A stretch of 64,000 nt of DNA, from assembly GCF_028745505.1 (NCBI RefSeq), contig NZ_JAQZZL010000001.1, positions 1,178,001-1,242,000 of the forward strand. Reading direction: 5' to 3'. The stretch is from Lentisphaera marina. Lineage in GTDB: Bacteria > Verrucomicrobiota > Lentisphaeria > Lentisphaerales > Lentisphaeraceae. The notes under the pieces are model-generated. The model had not been told where the DNA came from, ran no database searches, and worked only from the letters and a program-made list of their open reading frames with translations. The position numbers and the translations under genes were made by a program. Positions 57,292 through 64,000 of the stretch are shown here, one piece after another. Each line of letters begins with the position of its first letter. Positions within the stretch are counted from its first letter, which is position 1.

Positions 57292-58129
57292 AATTTCGTC
57301 CGTTTCCTCGACCAGGCTTGTCGCTTGAATCTGATCCAGAGCCAATTTCATCATCGACACTTGGATCGGAATCCTCAGCTCCGTTAGGGCCACCTTTACC
57401 TTGTCCAGGGTTGGATGAATCGACACCATCTTCATTGTTTCCGTGACCATTATTTCCTGCAGAAGCATTGCCGTTTCCATCTATCTGCCATAGATTCTCT
57501 GCAGTGCTGAGTTCAGCGTATGTGCCATCAAGTGCTATAAAATTAATTTTACGATGGTTATTAATGTCTCTGTCGTAAACGCCTTCACCTAAACTCGCAA
57601 TAAGTAAAGCGTCTTCTTCAATGATATTATAGGGATTATTTTCTACAGCTTTAAAAACGAAGTCATTTAGTTTATCAATGAATTGCTTGTTGTAGTACCC
57701 TAGGAAAGCAATGGCAAATTTATCAGTCCAAAGCGGATCTTCTTCTTTGAGTTCCCAATTAATTCCAGCTTGTTCATCGCTTACATTGTAAACCCCATTA
57801 CGAAGGTAATCAGTAGCGCCATTAAGGTGAGATTGATTATTCACAATATAATCATCAGATCCTTTGCAATCAAAAACTTCAAGAGAGTTTATGTAACCAT
57901 ATATAGGAGAAAAATTATCTAGCATGAAGCCGTCGTCTGGGTATACACCCCAGTCATCTTCGTACATGACATAAGCCAAACTAATTTGTTGGAGGTTATT
58001 AACGCAATCAGCCTTAATTGCTGATTCTCTAGCTCCTTTAAGAGTTGGGAAGATTAGGCTTGCTAATATCCCGATAATCGCAAGTGCGACTAATAGTTCT
58101 AATAATGTCATGTTGCTTTTTGTTTTCAT
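57290..58129 (-). CDS. Pseudopilin-like protein with Gly/Asn/Asp-rich tail
   Basis: A 279-residue protein with leader [20 protein letters not shown] (prepilin cleavage before Met) and a body similar to DUF1559-type proteins (YVMYEDDWGVYPDD). In place of H-X9-DG it has NHRKINFIALDG, one residue shorter. The last 65 residues are a disordered Gly, Asn, Asp and Ser-rich tail (GNNGHGNNEDGVDSSNPGQG), which resembles cation-binding or adhesive surface tails. An IS4-type element begins at its stop codon. Promoter region upstream holds GTTAAAATT repeats. Confidence 0.85.
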   Translation of the reverse strand: MKTKSNMTLLELLVALAIIGILASLIFPTLKGARESAIKADCVNNLQQISLAYVMYEDDWGVYPDDGFMLDNFSPIYGYINSLEVFDCKGSDDYIVNNQSHLNGATDYLRNGVYNVSDEQAGINWELKEEDPLWTDKFAIAFLGYYNKQFIDKLNDFVFKAVENNPYNIIEEDALLIASLGEGVYDRDINNHRKINFIALDGTYAELSTAENLWQIDGNGNASAGNNGHGNNEDGVDSSNPGQGKGGPNGAEDSDPSVDDEIGSGSDSSDKPGRGNGRN

Positions 58130-58162
58130 AATACCTACTCCACTGTTTCTACCTATTCTCTA

Positions 58163-58266
58163 TGTTAAAATTTCAACCAATTAATCTTGCGTTAAAATTA
58201 CGAAAATACATAAAAAACTGAGAAGTAAATAGTTTTTTAATATTTTTTCGTGTTAAAATTTTAACA
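58163..58266. promoter_or_regulatory. Three GTTAAAATT motifs, one a perfect 16-bp palindrome
   Basis: GTTAAAATT occurs at 58164, 58191 and 58252. The last is inside the perfect palindrome TGTTAAAATTTTAACA (58251-58266); the first is nearly palindromic (GTTAAAATTTCAAC). All lie in the 286-bp divergent region between the pseudopilin gene and the TauE-like gene, so an unknown dimeric repressor or activator may bind here. Confidence 0.5.
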
Positions 58267-58415
58267 GCATTCTCTTTTTTTTGACTTCGTTTCTACAGGA
58301 TTATATACAGAGATGTAGTTTTATTTTTTTTAAAGATTTTGTTGATAAATCTGCTCTTAAGTCTCTTTGACAAAAATGTGAGTTAGGTCATTATGGGGAT
58401 TAAAAATGGAGTTTT

Positions 58416-59189
58416 ATGTCTTTTATTGAGAGTCTAAGCAGTTCAGACTGGGTGTTGCTTTATGTAAGTGCTTTGATTGTAGGTTTTGCCAAGACGGGGA
58501 TTACGGGGATCGGCATATTGGCGGTGCCAATATTTGCCATGGTTTTTCCTGCGGAAAAATCAGCTGGCCTATTATTGCCTGTTTTATGTGTAGCTGATTT
58601 AGTAGCAGTTTTTTATTATCGAAATCATGCCGATTGGAAGCAGATTTGGCGATTGATGCCTTGGGTGGCGGTTGGATTGTTGTCTGCGACAATGATTTAT
58701 TATTTTGGTCGTCAAGAAGGTAGTATGATGGGTGATTTTATTAAAACGAGTATGAAGCCAACTATGGGGATTATTGTCCTTTTGGTACAGGCCTTTGGCC
58801 TATGGCGAAGGAATCATAAGGAAATTCCTAAAGGGAAGACTTCGGCGGGGATTGCAGGGATCGCAGCGGGGTTTACGAGTATGTTGGCCAATGCTGCGGG
58901 GCCAATAATGGCAATTTATTTATTGATGATGAAGCTACCCAAGAAAACATTTATTGGGACTAAAGCTTGGTTTTTCCTGATCATTAATTATGTAAAAATC
59001 CCTTTGATGGTAGTGGGAGCGAATTCAATTAATCAAGAAACTCTAATCCTCAACGCTAAGTTAGTGCCTGCAATACTATTGGGGAGTTTTTTAGGCGTGC
59101 GTTTAGTTAATTTAATTCCCGAAGATAAATTTCGTGTCATGGTTCAAATACTTGTATTTGCTTCTTGTTTAAAATTAATTTTTGCGTAG
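58416..59189 (+). CDS. TauE/SafE-family membrane transporter
   Basis: A 257-residue membrane protein with about eight hydrophobic segments and two related halves, each opening with a glycine-rich motif (GFAKTGITGIGILAVPIF and GFTSMLANAAGPIMAIYLLM), diagnostic of the sulfite exporter TauE/SafE family. These move sulfite, sulfoacetate or other anions. Given the sulfatases in this genome a sulfur link is tempting, but no direct evidence is present. Followed by phnA after 33 bp. Confidence 0.88.
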   Translation: MSFIESLSSSDWVLLYVSALIVGFAKTGITGIGILAVPIFAMVFPAEKSAGLLLPVLCVADLVAVFYYRNHADWKQIWRLMPWVAVGLLSATMIYYFGRQEGSMMGDFIKTSMKPTMGIIVLLVQAFGLWRRNHKEIPKGKTSAGIAGIAAGFTSMLANAAGPIMAIYLLMMKLPKKTFIGTKAWFFLIINYVKIPLMVVGANSINQETLILNAKLVPAILLGSFLGVRLVNLIPEDKFRVMVQILVFASCLKLIFA

Positions 59190-59222
59190 TGTCAATTATT
59201 AATTATTTAAGGAGAGTCTTTC

Positions 59223-59834
59223 ATGGCTAAAGGAAAAGATGAGTTTGAAGCTCGTAAGGCAGCTATCAGTAAGTTTGGTAAAGACTTGGCGCGTCGCTGT
59301 AAATCCCAATGTGAGTTGTGTGCCGAAAGCACTAGTTTAGAAATCTTTGAAGTTCCTCCAGTAGATGAACCAGACTTTACGAAATGTGTGATGATTTGTG
59401 AAACTTGCAAAACACAGATTGAAAAGCCAGAGAGTATAAATGTAAATTATTGGCATTGCTTAAACGAAACTGCTTGGACAGAAGAACCCGCCGTTCAAGT
59501 TTTGGTTTGGCGTTTGCTTGGACATTTAAAAGCTGAAGCCTGGGCTCAGGATTTAAAAGATCAACTCTATTTAGATGAAGGAATACTTGACTGGGCTGAG
59601 AACGATGGAACGCAAAAGAAAGCAAGTCACTTCGACAGTAACAATGACCCTTTATTTGAAGGTGATTCCGTACATATTATTAAAGATCTTGAAGTGCGCG
59701 GAGCTGGCTTTACGGCTAAGCGTGGCACTGCAGTCAAGAACATCCATCTATGTTCGAATCCCGAGCATATTGAGGGGCGAGTCAATGGTACGAAGATTGT
59801 TTTAAAGACCTGTTTTTTAAAGAAAAGTAACTAG
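59223..59834 (+). CDS. phnA: PhnA-family protein (zinc ribbon plus PhnA domain)
   Basis: A 203-residue protein with an N-terminal zinc-ribbon-like part (CKSQCELCAES and MICETCKTQIE, residues about 24-65) and a C-terminal PhnA domain (FEGDSVHIIKDLEVRGAGFTAKRGTAVKNI, residues about 145-200). The name comes from the E. coli phosphonate locus, but PhnA (YjdM) does not degrade common phosphonates, and its role is unclear. Ribosome site AAGGAGAG. Upstream is the TauE-like transporter; downstream, after 7 bp, a P450. Confidence 0.88.
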   Translation: MAKGKDEFEARKAAISKFGKDLARRCKSQCELCAESTSLEIFEVPPVDEPDFTKCVMICETCKTQIEKPESINVNYWHCLNETAWTEEPAVQVLVWRLLGHLKAEAWAQDLKDQLYLDEGILDWAENDGTQKKASHFDSNNDPLFEGDSVHIIKDLEVRGAGFTAKRGTAVKNIHLCSNPEHIEGRVNGTKIVLKTCFLKKSN

Positions 59835-59841
59835 ATGATTT

Positions 59842-61044
59842 ATGAAGCTTAAGAGTTTTTCGCCATGGGAAGATGGCTTTTTTGATAATCCTTATCCGCA
59901 TTTTGCAAGATTAAGAGAGAGTGAACCTGTTCACTGGAGTGATGCTTTTGATGGGTGGGTAATTACTTCCTATGATTTAGTGAAAGAAGTGGCTATATCG
60001 AACCTATTCTCTTCGGATAAACTCAATTTACTATTCAATCGTTTGAGTTCAGCGCAACAAGAGGCTATGTCGCCAATGCTTGAGAATATGCGCTATTGGG
60101 CAATTATGCTCGATGGTGACGCTCATAAGCGCATACGGACGGTGTTGAATAAAACTTTCACCGCCTCTTTTAGTGAGGGTATGCGTCAGCGTATTGAAGA
60201 GATTTGTGATGGGCTTATTGCTGAGATGCAGAAAAAAGACAGTTTCGATCTTGTCGAGGATTTCGCTTATCCCTTGCCGGCAATTTTGATTGCTTCTATT
60301 TTGGGTGTGCCAGAAGATAAGGTCGAGTGGTTCAAAGGAGTTTCAGGTGACATTAGTAAAGTCTTTAATTTAGCGAGTAACCCGGATCCCGAATGTGCAA
60401 AAAAATGCTTAGTTGCTGTTATGGAGATTACGAATTTTCTGAAAGGGATTCTATCAAAACCAGAAGACTTAATTGAAGGAACTCTTGCCAAAAGCCTAGT
60501 GGATAGTGGCTTGAGTGAGAATGAAATAATTTCAACTTTGACTCTTATGCTTGTTGCTGGACATGAAACGACTACACAATTGATTGTGAATGGGATTTAT
60601 ACTTTATTAAATCACCCCAAAGAGAAGGAGAGTTTGATCAATGACTTCTCTTTAATTGAAAGTGCAGTGGAAGAGGTTCTGCGCTATGAGTCCCCAGTGC
60701 AAAACATAGCGAGAGTAGCAACAAGTGATTACGTTTTAGGGGGGGTAGAAATTAAACAAGGACAGAAATTGGTGCCCTTTGTCAATGCTGCGAATAGAGA
60801 TCCAAAAGTATTTAAAAATCCCGATGAATTTAAAATTGATCGAAGCCCCAATAAACATCTTGCCTTTGGTTTTGGTAAGCATTTATGTACGGGTGCTTAT
60901 TTAGCTCGGATGGAAGGGGCAATTTCAATTAAAAAATTATTGCAGGCCTTTCCAAATTTGCGCTTTGCGCAAGAAGGGCAGGAAGTGAAGTGGCAGCGCA
61001 ATGTGGCTTTCCGTCAAATGGAAAGCCTCATGCTAAAAGGCTAA
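59842..61044 (+). CDS. Cytochrome P450
   Basis: A 400-residue soluble bacterial P450. Motifs: I-helix LVAGHETTTQL near residue 235, K-helix EEVLRYESPVQ (ExxR), and haem-binding FGFGKHLCTGAYLAR with the thiolate Cys near residue 353. It oxidises an unknown hydrophobic substrate and needs a ferredoxin and reductase, which are not in the window. Seven bases after phnA, so probably co-transcribed. It meets the convergent ABM-domain gene with no gap. Confidence 0.95.
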   Translation: MKLKSFSPWEDGFFDNPYPHFARLRESEPVHWSDAFDGWVITSYDLVKEVAISNLFSSDKLNLLFNRLSSAQQEAMSPMLENMRYWAIMLDGDAHKRIRTVLNKTFTASFSEGMRQRIEEICDGLIAEMQKKDSFDLVEDFAYPLPAILIASILGVPEDKVEWFKGVSGDISKVFNLASNPDPECAKKCLVAVMEITNFLKGILSKPEDLIEGTLAKSLVDSGLSENEIISTLTLMLVAGHETTTQLIVNGIYTLLNHPKEKESLINDFSLIESAVEEVLRYESPVQNIARVATSDYVLGGVEIKQGQKLVPFVNAANRDPKVFKNPDEFKIDRSPNKHLAFGFGKHLCTGAYLARMEGAISIKKLLQAFPNLRFAQEGQEVKWQRNVAFRQMESLMLKG

Positions 61045-61407
61045 TTATTTTCTGAATCCATATTCGAGTTCAAAATATTTAATATCTAAATCTTTTAAAG
61101 GTTCTTTCAGCTGGTCGACTTCAGCTTTAGGGCCGTGGATTTCGAATTGAACTAATTCAGAGATAGTGAGAGCTTTTTCAATTATATCGCCAACGTTTTC
61201 GATATGAGCTAGGACGCCTTGGGCGTTAGTGTACGCTTCTCTGCAATGGGCAATATCCCCATTGAAGACAAAGCCATAGTAGAGGCAATCATTTTCAGAA
61301 CTTGTTCGTGCTACAAATTCTTCGCAGATAGTTTTAAACTCATCCATTTTACCATCTTGAACTTTAAAGTAAGGGACGATTGAACAGCAGATGTCATTAG
61401 TGGCCAT
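61045..61407 (-). CDS. Antibiotic-biosynthesis-monooxygenase (ABM) domain protein
   Basis: A 120-residue protein with a ferredoxin-like ABM fold: SIVPYFKVQDGKMDEFKTIC at the start and ENDCLYYGFVFNGDIAHCREAYTNAQGVLAHIENV in the middle. ABM proteins include small quinone or haem monooxygenases, but many are uncharacterised. The stop abuts the P450 stop (61044/61045). Ribosome site GGAGTTCCCC region (ggagttcccc complement) precedes the ATG; no operon partner. Confidence 0.75.
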   Translation of the reverse strand: MATNDICCSIVPYFKVQDGKMDEFKTICEEFVARTSSENDCLYYGFVFNGDIAHCREAYTNAQGVLAHIENVGDIIEKALTISELVQFEIHGPKAEVDQLKEPLKDLDIKYFELEYGFRK

Positions 61408-61962
61408 GGGGAACTCCGTTTAGTTATGATAAGTCTGCATAATGTATGGAGTTTGACTTCATTTACAACGTAAATAAAGGACTATATATCTGTAAGGGAA
61501 TAAAAAAGTGGAGCATAAGTGAGTGTTCAAGGGAGATGATTGAGCATGAATTTAGATTATTCATAGTTTTTTTATGCTCAGAGCTACCGTATTTATCCTT
61601 CCTTCAGTATAAAAAACGTAGTGCCAAAAACGGTAAGAAAGTGGTAGTTTAGGTAAAAAATGGCAATGATTTGGCAAGTATTTTTTAGGCTCTTGGCTCC
61701 CTCGACCTTCTTCATGTTTAATTAAATTGGCAAAATATCCAAAAGTCATTGATCAAATTTTGAAATCCTGCTAATTATATGGTAATGATCTTAGTTCCGG
61801 TCTAACGCCATCAAATCCTCAAATAAGCCTGTTATTGAGCCTCTGCTACCAATGAAATACCAAGCTTTAACTTATCCCCGATTAACTGATTGGCAAGATC
61901 AGAATCAATCTCTAAGCTTGGATCAAAGTTGGGTTTCGTTCAGCTGGCAATAGCCGCGAGGG
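61408..61962. other. Intergenic stretch without recognisable gene
   Basis: About 555 bases. Several short frames exist but none shows family features, a good ribosome site with a convincing start, or codon use like its neighbours. I see no RNA gene or repeat. Confidence 0.5.
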
Positions 61963-62641
61963 TTACAGATGATCCGTGTCATCGCCGATGAGGTAATCAG
62001 AATTATTGTGAATATGCCCGTGAATCCACAGTTGAGGTTTGTGTCGACGAATAAACTCTTTCATATTTGATGCGAATGCCGGAGCAACATCACTATTCAC
62101 ATATTCAAGAGGAGTCGATTTGTGACTGGGAGACTGATGTGTAATAACAACCGTTAGAGTTGAGGCTTTTGAGAGTTCCTTTTCGAGTTAGGCATAGGAC
62201 TCCCGAAACGTATTCAGTGTGCCCTGTGGTACAAGGTGCCGTAGATGTTCATCATTTACCTGAATTTTATAATATTCATTCATAGCTTGTGACGCTCGGA
62301 ACATGGGTAGTACTGAGTACCGAAAAGGTTAAAAACAGCCCATAGGCTACAGCCTAAAAACCGGACGCCGCCGATGTTCACACTGTCATTTTTAAAAAAA
62401 TAGATATTGGTTTGTATACAGGATTTCTTCAAATCATCATAAGATCAGGGAAAATGTTACCATAGAACTCGTGATTGCCTGCCACATAGATCACGGGCCT
62501 TTCCGTTTGTTTACGAATCCAGTCGATAGCCCGAGTCGACTTATGGATATCACCTGCGAGCACGATGGCATCGGCATCTGTGTCGGGGATTTCAAAGGAG
62601 CAAGGCTTAAGGTGAAGGTCTGATGATATTTGAATTTTCAT
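61963..62641 (-). pseudogene. Calcineurin-like metallophosphoesterase, broken
   Basis: From ATG 62641 the frame gives MKIQISSDLHLKPCSFE, then VLAGDIHKSTRAIDW and VAGNHEFYGN, the first metal motifs (DxH, GDxx, GNHE), and stops at 62429. Further on, in another frame, the rest of the gene is visible: QAMNEYYKIQVND, an in-frame TAA at 62188-62190, then TLTVVITHQSPSHKS, and PQLWIHGHIHNNSDYLIGD (GHxH) to a stop at 61963. About 110 bases between the two parts are not alignable. A frameshift, a nonsense codon and likely a small insertion show it is dead. Confidence 0.85.
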
Positions 62642-62661
62642 TAGGGATTACTTACCCAGAA

Positions 62662-63087
62662 TCAGGGTTTCTTCTTCGTCCGGAGTTGCTCTTTGAGCAT
62701 TAATAGAGCTTCATTCGTTTCCTCATTATCCTTAATTAATTTCATTCCTTCCAATTGCTTCAGTAAGCGCTCTGCGCCAGCCTCTGGATATTCTTTTTCT
62801 TGTTCAGCAATTATGTGATCAAGCCGTGCAGAAGCGTAATAGCGCACAGCGTCAACGCAGAATTTATTGAAGCTCACATCTAGTGTATCAATGAGTTTTT
62901 TATAGCGATCGTATGATGCTTTTGAAAGCTTAAATGAGCAGCTTTTTAGATCTCTCGTATTTGCACTCGTAAGTTTTACACTCTTGAATTTTTGTGCCTC
63001 TTCTTCCTCGCTTAGCAAAGGGAATTTACCTTCTTCAAATCCAACTTCATCAACTTCAGACTCCTGAATATCTTTACTCGTATTCAT
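62662..63087 (-). CDS. Hypothetical protein with ribbon-helix-helix-like segment
   Basis: A 141-residue, charged protein. The segment KSCSFKLSKASYDRYKKLID then TLDVSFNKFCVDAVRYYAS (residues about 48-86) has the strand-helix-helix pattern of ribbon-helix-helix DNA-binding proteins, followed by a helix-rich tail (LDHIIAEQEKEYPEAGAERL). That would fit a small autorepressor or plasmid-type regulator. It is divergent from the partial gene at 63328 across an AT-rich, repeat-bearing region. Family not otherwise recognised. Confidence 0.6.
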   Translation of the reverse strand: MNTSKDIQESEVDEVGFEEGKFPLLSEEEEAQKFKSVKLTSANTRDLKSCSFKLSKASYDRYKKLIDTLDVSFNKFCVDAVRYYASARLDHIIAEQEKEYPEAGAERLLKQLEGMKLIKDNEETNEALLMLKEQLRTKKKP

Positions 63088-63108
63088 ATTAACACCTTAT
63101 TTATATTT

Positions 63109-63250
63109 TATTTAAAATCAATTATTTATATATTTAACTTAATTTAAATAATATTTAAAATCAATTATATATTGTTTTTTTATTACTAAAAAAATAATTT
63201 AAATGAATAATACATAGATATATAAAAAGTTATAAATTAATTTTTATAAC
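63109..63250. repeat. AT-rich region with direct and inverted repeats
   Basis: TATTTAAAATCAATTAT occurs twice (63109-63125 and 63152-63168). Further right GTTATAAA-ttaatt-TTTATAAC is a perfect 8-bp inverted repeat (63229-63250), with another TTATAAC near 63260. It lies between divergent genes and is much more AT-rich than the surroundings. It may be an operator/promoter region for the ribbon-helix-helix-like protein, or an origin-like region of an integrated element. Confidence 0.55.
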
Positions 63251-63327
63251 TAATTTTATTTATAACTATTGCCGCCTTTATGCTGCCGTACTATTGTTAG
63301 GGAACCTCTTAACAGTCTGGAGTTCCT

Positions 63328-64000
63328 GTGAACGATATTGATTACTACTTGTGCGATTATCTTTTTTATACTAACTATAATTTTTCATTGATTAATATTG
63401 ATAGAGACTATAAAAAAGAAAAAGAGCTTTTTAAGCTAAGCAAGATGAATCTCCCTCCGGTACCCAAAGACACACAGCTTCTGATAAACAGAACCGGGGC
63501 ATCTGATGTCGGTATTTCTAGAAACAGTGTTGAATGGAGATTGTTGGTGGCTAACTTTTTTAGCCAAGTCTACCATTATTGCCAAACTAGGAATACTACT
63601 TTTAGACAGCTTTTAAAAAACGATCAATTCAGTGATTCACAAGTAAGAATCTCAGGTGCCCGTTTCACTAAAAACGCCATCGCCCTGGAGCCGTGGGTTG
63701 ATGATTTTGTAAACTTCGATTCGAGTCAGATTAAAGTTTTTGTCATGCTTCACAACAATAAAAAGCTTATTCTCCCTGTGTTCATGGAAGGCATCAATTA
63801 TTCTCCACGCCTACTCAACCACATTGGGCTATATGGACAGCAAGAGTTGCCATTAAATTCTAGAGCCGTTATTTTAACCGACTCCATTGAAATGGCTTAC
63901 CGACGCAACTTTGAACTTACCCGCAATGCGAACCTACATTTTTCCTGGTGCTCTTGGTACGACAATGGAAATAATGACACTATGCAATTGGATTCAGTTG
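63328..64000 (+). CDS. Unrecognised protein, C-terminus cut by window edge
   Basis: Open for 224 codons from GTG 63328 (GGAG five bases upstream) to the right edge. The product begins VNDIDYYLCDYLFYTNYNFS and contains ILPVFMEGINYSPRLLNHIG, AVILTDSIEMAYRR and LHFSWCSWYDN. The last two resemble the Toprim-like part of primase-helicase proteins of mobile elements (ILTxxxxxA then xWYxG), but the match is weak. No ATG precedes the reading frame. A mobile-element replication or conjugation role is speculation until the rest is seen. Confidence 0.5.
   Translation, partial: MNDIDYYLCDYLFYTNYNFSLINIDRDYKKEKELFKLSKMNLPPVPKDTQLLINRTGASDVGISRNSVEWRLLVANFFSQVYHYCQTRNTTFRQLLKNDQFSDSQVRISGARFTKNAIALEPWVDDFVNFDSSQIKVFVMLHNNKKLILPVFMEGINYSPRLLNHIGLYGQQELPLNSRAVILTDSIEMAYRRNFELTRNANLHFSWCSWYDNGNNDTMQLDSV

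Noticed and set aside
61446..61749. Short frames in the 61.4-62.0 kb gap
   Set aside because: No start with a convincing ribosome site, no motif and unlike composition; treated as intergenic.

Overview
The window looks like chromosome of a marine, Gram-negative bacterium of the PVC superphylum, most likely Lentisphaerota (Lentisphaera-like). The evidence is several sulfatases and algal-type glycoside hydrolases, many DUF1559-like pseudopilins with the H-X9-DG motif, a DUF1592/DUF1552 pair, an ECF sigma factor beside a Ser/Thr kinase with a leucine-rich C-terminus, and lpxD and skp genes implying an LPS outer membrane. The genus is inferred; no marker gene proves it.

Layout. 1-1.8 kb: argG (cut by the left edge) and a 2H phosphoesterase. 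1.9-7.7 kb: a tightly overlapping stressosome operon (globin-coupled RsbR, RsbS, RsbT, an RsbX-like phosphatase, a histidine kinase, and a receiver / degenerate AAA+ / Ser-Thr kinase fusion). 7.8-9.1 kb: eno. 9.3-10.9 kb: an IS5/IS1182-type element. 10.9-16.7 kb: a sulfated-glycan cluster (sulfatase, GH2, GH16). 16.9-20.2 kb: ECF sigma factor, kinase and flavodoxin. 20.5-26.6 kb: a sugar operon on the minus strand (GPH symporter, pseudopilin, GH10 xylanase, two sulfatases). 26.3-33.5 kb: a scrambled accessory segment with a 366-bp direct duplication of the symporter promoter, remnants of IS4, IS66, AraC and flavodoxin genes, an agarase-like hydrolase, a XylR-type regulator and a GH43 enzyme. 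33.6-42.4 kb: a long collinear housekeeping run (pyrE, recR, dnaX, SRP RNA, accD, comF, CPBP protease, lpxD, skp, STAS protein). 42.6-48.7 kb: a hypothetical gene, a large DHH-type protein, a MurU-AmgK-like fusion and a cN-I type 5'-nucleotidase. 48.7-51.3 kb: a tandem pseudopilin array with two decayed members. 51.5-55.7 kb: HAD hydrolase, DUF1592 cytochrome-like protein and DUF1552 protein. 55.8-57.3 kb: an intact IS4-type element with a 9-bp target duplication at the 3' end of another pseudopilin gene. 58.4-61.4 kb: TauE/SafE transporter, PhnA, P450 and an ABM-domain protein. 61.4-64 kb: a broken metallophosphoesterase, a ribbon-helix-helix-like gene, an AT-rich repeat region and an unrecognised gene running off the right edge.

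How it fits together. Two themes stand out. One is uptake and breakdown of sulfated plant or algal polysaccharides, with xylan-type enzymes probably controlled by the XylR-type regulator through a shared motif (ATGTTTCATTT) seen before the symporter operon, before GH43 and over the regulator's own start. The other is signalling: a haem-sensing stressosome wired to a two-component pathway whose receiver protein is fused to a Hanks-type kinase. The most unusual single protein is that receiver / pseudo-AAA+ / kinase fusion. All calls come from reading the sequence; no database search was run.
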